From CAYOWK01 sp964407665 (GTDB lineage Bacteria > Pseudomonadota > Alphaproteobacteria > Caulobacterales > Hyphomonadaceae), in NCBI GenBank assembly GCA_964407665.1, contig CAYOWK010000002.1:1-64000 (forward strand): a stretch of DNA of 64,000 bases, read 5' to 3'. This document shows positions 60,585-64,000 of this stretch, in pieces. Every line of letters starts with the position of its first letter. The stretch's first letter is position 1. Below the pieces are notes generated by a model. That model searched no databases. It had not been told where the DNA came from and saw nothing but the letters and a program-made list of their open reading frames with translations. The translations under genes were made by a program, and so were the position numbers.

Positions 60585-61604
60585 ATGGATACCTCCGAGA
60601 AACTCAGGTCCCTGTCGATTGACCGCAATGCGGGGCAAGCCCCTGGCGGAGCCGGCGCCTGGCCGTTGATTGCGGGCGTTGCGATTGCCGCTACGGCAGG
60701 AATGGCGCTCTGGACCTTCTGGCCCCGTCCGGCATCGACCCCGGCCGTCGCGACGAGTGCGCCTGCATCCGCCAGCGCGACCTCCGGGACCGCGACCGGC
60801 GCAGCCCCCGCTGCGGCGCGTCCTCGCGGCGGACTGGTCGCTTCGGGTTACGTCGTTGCGCGCACCTCCGCGACCGTGTCTGTCGACATTACGGGGCGCC
60901 TGACATCCGTGAATTTTGACGAGGGCGCCATTGTGAAGAAGGGCCAGCTCCTCGCCCAGCTGGATGACGAACTGGCCCGTTTCGACCTCCAGCTGGCGAG
61001 CGCCCGCGCGGCGTCGGCCCGGCAGAACATCGAGGTCATCCAGGCGCAGCTGGTCGATTCACAGGCCCAGCGTGCGCGCGCCGAGACGCTGATCAAGAGC
61101 GAAGCGGTCTCGCGCGCCGCTCTGGACACCGCCATCTCCTCGACTGACGCCCTGAAGGCCCGTCTGCAGGCTGCCCGTGCAGACGCGCAGGTGGCCGAAC
61201 TTGCCGTTCGGCGTCAGACCGAGTTCGTGGAGCGGCACCGTGTGCTGGCGCCGTTCGGCGGCGTCATCATCGCCAAGAACGCGCAGGCGGGCGAAATCCT
61301 GTCGCCGGTGTCTGGCGGCGGCCAATTCACCCGGACCGGCGTTGCAACCCTGGTCGACATGAACAGTCTCGAAGTCGAAGTCGACGTCAACGAGGGCCAG
61401 ATCGCCGACGTTCGGGCAGGGCAGGCGGCCACCATCGTGCTGGACGCCTATACCGACTGGGACATTCCGGGAGAAGTGATCGCCATCATCCCGACCGCCA
61501 ACCGCGACCGCGCCACCATCCAGGTCCGGGTGGGCTTCAAGGTGCAGGATCCGCGCATTCTTCCGCAGATGGCGGCCAAGGTCACGTTCGACCGCAGCGA
61601 GTAG
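60585..61604 (+). CDS. Periplasmic adaptor (HlyD/MacA type) of an ABC exporter
   Basis: A 339-residue membrane-fusion protein. One N-terminal helix (~26-45) anchors it; then come the barrel-sandwich/lipoyl half (GLVASGYVVARTSATVSVDITGRLTSVNFDEGAIVKKGQLLAQLDD), a coiled-coil hairpin (~140-210), the second half (HRVLAPFGGVIIAKNAQAGEIL) and a beta-barrel domain. It should link the ABC permeases downstream to an outer-membrane TolC-type channel, which is not in the window. The ATG at 60585 is chosen over an upstream start. Confidence 0.9.
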   Translation: MDTSEKLRSLSIDRNAGQAPGGAGAWPLIAGVAIAATAGMALWTFWPRPASTPAVATSAPASASATSGTATGAAPAAARPRGGLVASGYVVARTSATVSVDITGRLTSVNFDEGAIVKKGQLLAQLDDELARFDLQLASARAASARQNIEVIQAQLVDSQAQRARAETLIKSEAVSRAALDTAISSTDALKARLQAARADAQVAELAVRRQTEFVERHRVLAPFGGVIIAKNAQAGEILSPVSGGGQFTRTGVATLVDMNSLEVEVDVNEGQIADVRAGQAATIVLDAYTDWDIPGEVIAIIPTANRDRATIQVRVGFKVQDPRILPQMAAKVTFDRSE

Positions 61605-61726
61605 ACCGATGCTGTTCCTGGCGCCGGCCGGGGTTTCGTAGCCGGTGATATTCAGAAACGGACCGTCGGGGCAGCACAGGCTTCCCGGACGCAGTATGCC
61701 CGGGACGGGGCAAGGGGGAGCAGACC

Positions 61727-62407
61727 ATGGCGCTGATCGAGCTGAGCCATATCGCAAAGAACTACAAACGCGGCGGCGAGACGATTTCGATCTTCGACGA
61801 CCTGTCCCTGACGATCGAGCAGGGGGATTTTGTCGCCATCATGGGCCCGTCAGGCTCAGGCAAGACCACCCTGCTGAACATGCTCGGCGGTCTCGACCGG
61901 CCCACAGGCGGCTCGATCCGGTTCAACGATGCGCCGATCGAGAAGCTGTCGGAAAGCCAGTTGTCGGCATGGCGGGCGGCGAACATCGGTTTCATCTTCC
62001 AGTTCTACAACCTGATGCCGACCATGACCTCGGCACAGAATGTCGAGATGCCGCTGCTGCTGACAAACCTTGGGTCAGCCGAGCGCCGCAAGCGCGTCGC
62101 GACGGCGCTTGACATCGTAGGTCTGGGTGACCGCGCGAAGCACAAGCCGAGAGAGCTGTCCGGCGGTCAGCAGCAGCGGGTCGCAATCGCCCGCGCCATC
62201 GTCGGAGATCCGAAGATGCTCCTGGCGGACGAACCGACCGGCGACCTCGACCGGACAACGGCCGTCGAAATTCTCGAGATGCTGCGGCTGCTGAACCGCG
62301 AGCTCGGCAAGACCATTGTGATGGTCACCCACGATCCGGCCGCCGCGAAGTACGCCAAGCGCGAGCTGCATCTCGACAAGGGGTCCTTCGAGGAGCGGCT
62401 GACATGA
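61727..62407 (+). CDS. ABC exporter ATP-binding protein (MacB/LolD type)
   Basis: A 226-residue ATPase. Walker A is GPSGSGKTT, the signature is LSGGQQQR, Walker B is MLLADEPTGDLD and the switch is VMVTHDPAAAKYA. It belongs to the MacB/LolD/FtsE branch that powers mechanotransmission rather than substrate passage through the membrane. It precedes the permease with an ATGA overlap. A GGGGGAG ribosome-binding site is present. Confidence 0.94.
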   Translation: MALIELSHIAKNYKRGGETISIFDDLSLTIEQGDFVAIMGPSGSGKTTLLNMLGGLDRPTGGSIRFNDAPIEKLSESQLSAWRAANIGFIFQFYNLMPTMTSAQNVEMPLLLTNLGSAERRKRVATALDIVGLGDRAKHKPRELSGGQQQRVAIARAIVGDPKMLLADEPTGDLDRTTAVEILEMLRLLNRELGKTIVMVTHDPAAAKYAKRELHLDKGSFEERLT

Positions 62408-63567
62408 AGGATCTCAGCCTCATCCTGTCGGGTCTCGGCCGCAAGACATTCCGGACGATCCTGCTGGTCTTTGCGGTGTTCATCGCCTTCCTGATCTATG
62501 CCGTGCTGGGCTCGTTCCAGGCGTCTCTGGAGAACGCCGCCGGTCCCTCCTCGCAGAACCGGCTGATCGTCTCGAACCGGATCAACTTCACGCAGCCCCT
62601 GCCGATCGCCTACAAGAACCGCATCGGGCAGATCGAGGGCGTCACCACCACCAGCCTGCAGATGTGGTTTGGCGGCTACTTCCAGGAGCAACGGAACTTC
62701 CTTCTGGCGTTCGCCATCGAGCCGGACACCTACACCCAGATATACACCGAGCTGAACATCCCCGAGGACCAGCGGCAGGCCTTCGTGAACGGCCGCGACA
62801 GCATCCTCGTCGGGCGCTCGGTCGCCGACCAGTACGGGTGGACGCTCGGACAGCAGATACCGGTCTCGTCCAATATCTGGCGGCGCACCGACGGCGGCTC
62901 GACCTGGCCGGTCGTGATCCGTGCAATCTACGAGGGCGACGGCAACACCCCGACCAGCGCGGTCTACATCCACTACGACTATCTCGACGAGGCGCGGTCT
63001 TTCGCGAACGACACCATCGGGAACGTCATTGTCGCGACAGCGGGCGCTGACCAGAACGATCGCATCGTCCAGGAAATCGACAGCCTGTTCCAGAACTCGC
63101 CCGCCGAGACCAAGACGACGACGGAGGAAGAGTTCAACGCCGCCTTCATCAACCAGCAGGGCAATCTTAGCCAGATCATCATTGCAGTGACGGGGGTCGC
63201 CTTCCTCACCATCCTGCTGATCGTCGGCAACGCGATGTCAGGGGCTATCCGCGAGCGGACAGGCGAGATCGCTGTCATGAAGACGCTCGGCTTCCCCTCG
63301 AAACGCATCGCCCGGATCGTCGTGGGCGAGACGCTGGCGATATCCCTGCTGGGCGGCCTGCTGGGTCTCGGCGCAGCCTCGCTGCTGGTGTCGGCCGTGC
63401 GGGCGGGCGGATCCAGCTTCTCGGCGTTCTTCTCGACTCTGACCCTGACGCCCGCGGTCCTGGGGATCGGGGTCATCCTGATGATCCTGCTCGGGGCGCT
63501 GACAGGCGCCATACCGGCATGGAACGCCATGCGGGTGAACGTCATATCCGCCTTCCGGAGGATCTAG
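62404..63567 (+). CDS. ABC exporter permease, MacB/FtsX type, first
   Basis: A 387-residue permease: one N-terminal helix (~18-40), a large periplasmic MacB_PCD domain (~45-250), and three C-terminal helices of the FtsX domain (GVAFLTILLIVGNAMSGAIRERTGEIAVMKTLGFPSKRIARI). It works with the preceding ATPase and adaptor. The substrate is unknown. A second permease gene follows after three bases, so the complex is probably a heterodimer of permeases. Confidence 0.92.
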   Translation: MKDLSLILSGLGRKTFRTILLVFAVFIAFLIYAVLGSFQASLENAAGPSSQNRLIVSNRINFTQPLPIAYKNRIGQIEGVTTTSLQMWFGGYFQEQRNFLLAFAIEPDTYTQIYTELNIPEDQRQAFVNGRDSILVGRSVADQYGWTLGQQIPVSSNIWRRTDGGSTWPVVIRAIYEGDGNTPTSAVYIHYDYLDEARSFANDTIGNVIVATAGADQNDRIVQEIDSLFQNSPAETKTTTEEEFNAAFINQQGNLSQIIIAVTGVAFLTILLIVGNAMSGAIRERTGEIAVMKTLGFPSKRIARIVVGETLAISLLGGLLGLGAASLLVSAVRAGGSSFSAFFSTLTLTPAVLGIGVILMILLGALTGAIPAWNAMRVNVISAFRRI

Positions 63568-63570
63568 CCG

Positions 63571-64000
63571 ATGGTCTCCCTGTTTCGCCAGATCGGAGCC
63601 GTGGTCTCCATGACGGTCTCGGGCCTCCCGAGCCGCTTCTGGGCCTCGCTCACGACCATCCTGTCAGTCGCGCTGGTCGTGGCGACGCTGCTGGCCTTCC
63701 TCGCCATGTCCAACGGCTTTGCGAAGACGGTCGCAGGCACCGGGGCCGATGACGTCGCGATGATCATGGGGACAGGGTCGGGCGCGGAGCTCAACTCGAC
63801 CATGCCCAGTTCTGCGGTCAGGCTGCTGGAAGAGGCGCCCGGCATCCTGCGGGATTCCGCTGGCAAGCCCATCACCTCTCCCGAGACCTACTTCGTCGTC
63901 AACGCCGTCCGGCGGGCAGGTGGCGGCGAGACCAATCTTTCGCTGCGCGGCGTAACCGCGAATGCGGGATCGATGCGGCCTGGCTTCACCATCACCGAAG
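63571..64000 (+). CDS. ABC exporter permease, MacB/FtsX type, second (cut by window end)
   Basis: The first 143 residues of a permease, truncated by the right edge. It has an N-terminal helix (~25-47, FWASLTTILSVALVVATLLAF) and the start of a MacB_PCD periplasmic domain (FAKTVAGTGADDVAMIMGTGSGAEL). It starts three bases after the first permease gene, which it resembles in layout. Confidence 0.88.
   Translation, partial: MVSLFRQIGAVVSMTVSGLPSRFWASLTTILSVALVVATLLAFLAMSNGFAKTVAGTGADDVAMIMGTGSGAELNSTMPSSAVRLLEEAPGILRDSAGKPITSPETYFVVNAVRRAGGGETNLSLRGVTANAGSMRPGFTITE

Noticed and set aside
60264..60638. Minus-strand open frame between tRNA-Leu and the adaptor gene
   Set aside because: It overlaps the adaptor's 5' end, has no ribosome-binding site or family resemblance, and only its distal half has coding-like third positions.
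1..64000. CRISPR array, prophage or insertion sequence
   Set aside because: No regularly spaced repeats, transposase motifs, phage structural genes or terminal repeats with target duplications were seen.

Overview
The window is 64 kb of GC-rich, densely packed chromosome from a Gram-negative alphaproteobacterium, most likely in or near Caulobacterales/Hyphomonadaceae. This placement is inferred from gene content, not from a marker search. The pointers are the sulfite-reduction cluster cobA-DUF2849-cysI-DUF934-cysH, a BolA / J-domain / CobS neighbourhood, an HWE-type histidine kinase, a two-helix coiled-coil protein whose C-terminus resembles the polar marker TipN, an Mla-type lipid transporter with a STAS-permease fusion, a PagL-like lipid A deacylase, and many predicted lipoproteins. 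I see no insertion sequence, prophage or CRISPR array, so this is core or near-core chromosome.

Layout. 1-547 holds no supported gene. 548-16.8 kb carries a soluble double-PAS chemoreceptor, glyQ without glyS, several small lipoproteins and hydrolases (one a glutathione S-transferase with a lipobox), an autotransporter-like barrel protein, a crotonase, a CinA-type protein, a metallopeptidase lipoprotein, proline iminopeptidase, and an mlaE-mlaF-mlaD-lipoprotein operon. 16.8-21.3 kb carries the TipN-like protein, an Hpt phosphotransfer protein, two candidate microproteins and an alginate-export-type porin. 21.5-34 kb is dominated by sulfur assimilation: an Rrf2 regulator and a sulfate ABC importer, then a GcvA/CysB-type LysR regulator divergent from a SUMT / sulfite reductase / APS reductase operon. 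Between the two sulfur blocks sit two paralogous proteins with non-phosphorylatable receiver domains.

34-43 kb contains polA, whose stop codon lies inside a palindromic repeat, and two tandem paralogous hybrid histidine kinases that differ by one PAS domain. 43-48.5 kb has xerD, a secreted repeat-rich protein, aroK-aroB and a LuxR-type quorum-sensing receptor gene flanked on both sides by related palindromes. 48.5-58 kb has bolA, a J-domain protein, cobS without cobT, a metallopeptidase-like lipoprotein, dienelactone hydrolase, a FAD oxidoreductase, gmhB, an MFS exporter, a four-gene overlapping operon (VOC / YjbR / ArsR / SRPBCC) and pagL. 58-64 kb has an HWE histidine kinase, tRNA-Leu(CAG) and the start of a MacAB-like ABC export operon that runs off the right edge.

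The clearest functional unit is sulfur: sulfate is imported by CysP-T-W-A, reduced from APS by CysH to sulfite, then to sulfide by CysI, whose siroheme depends on the SUMT encoded in the same operon. The parts most worth following up are the pseudo-receiver pair, the LuxR gene with its two palindromes and possible downstream transcript, the lipoprotein GST and the repeat overlapping the polA stop codon.
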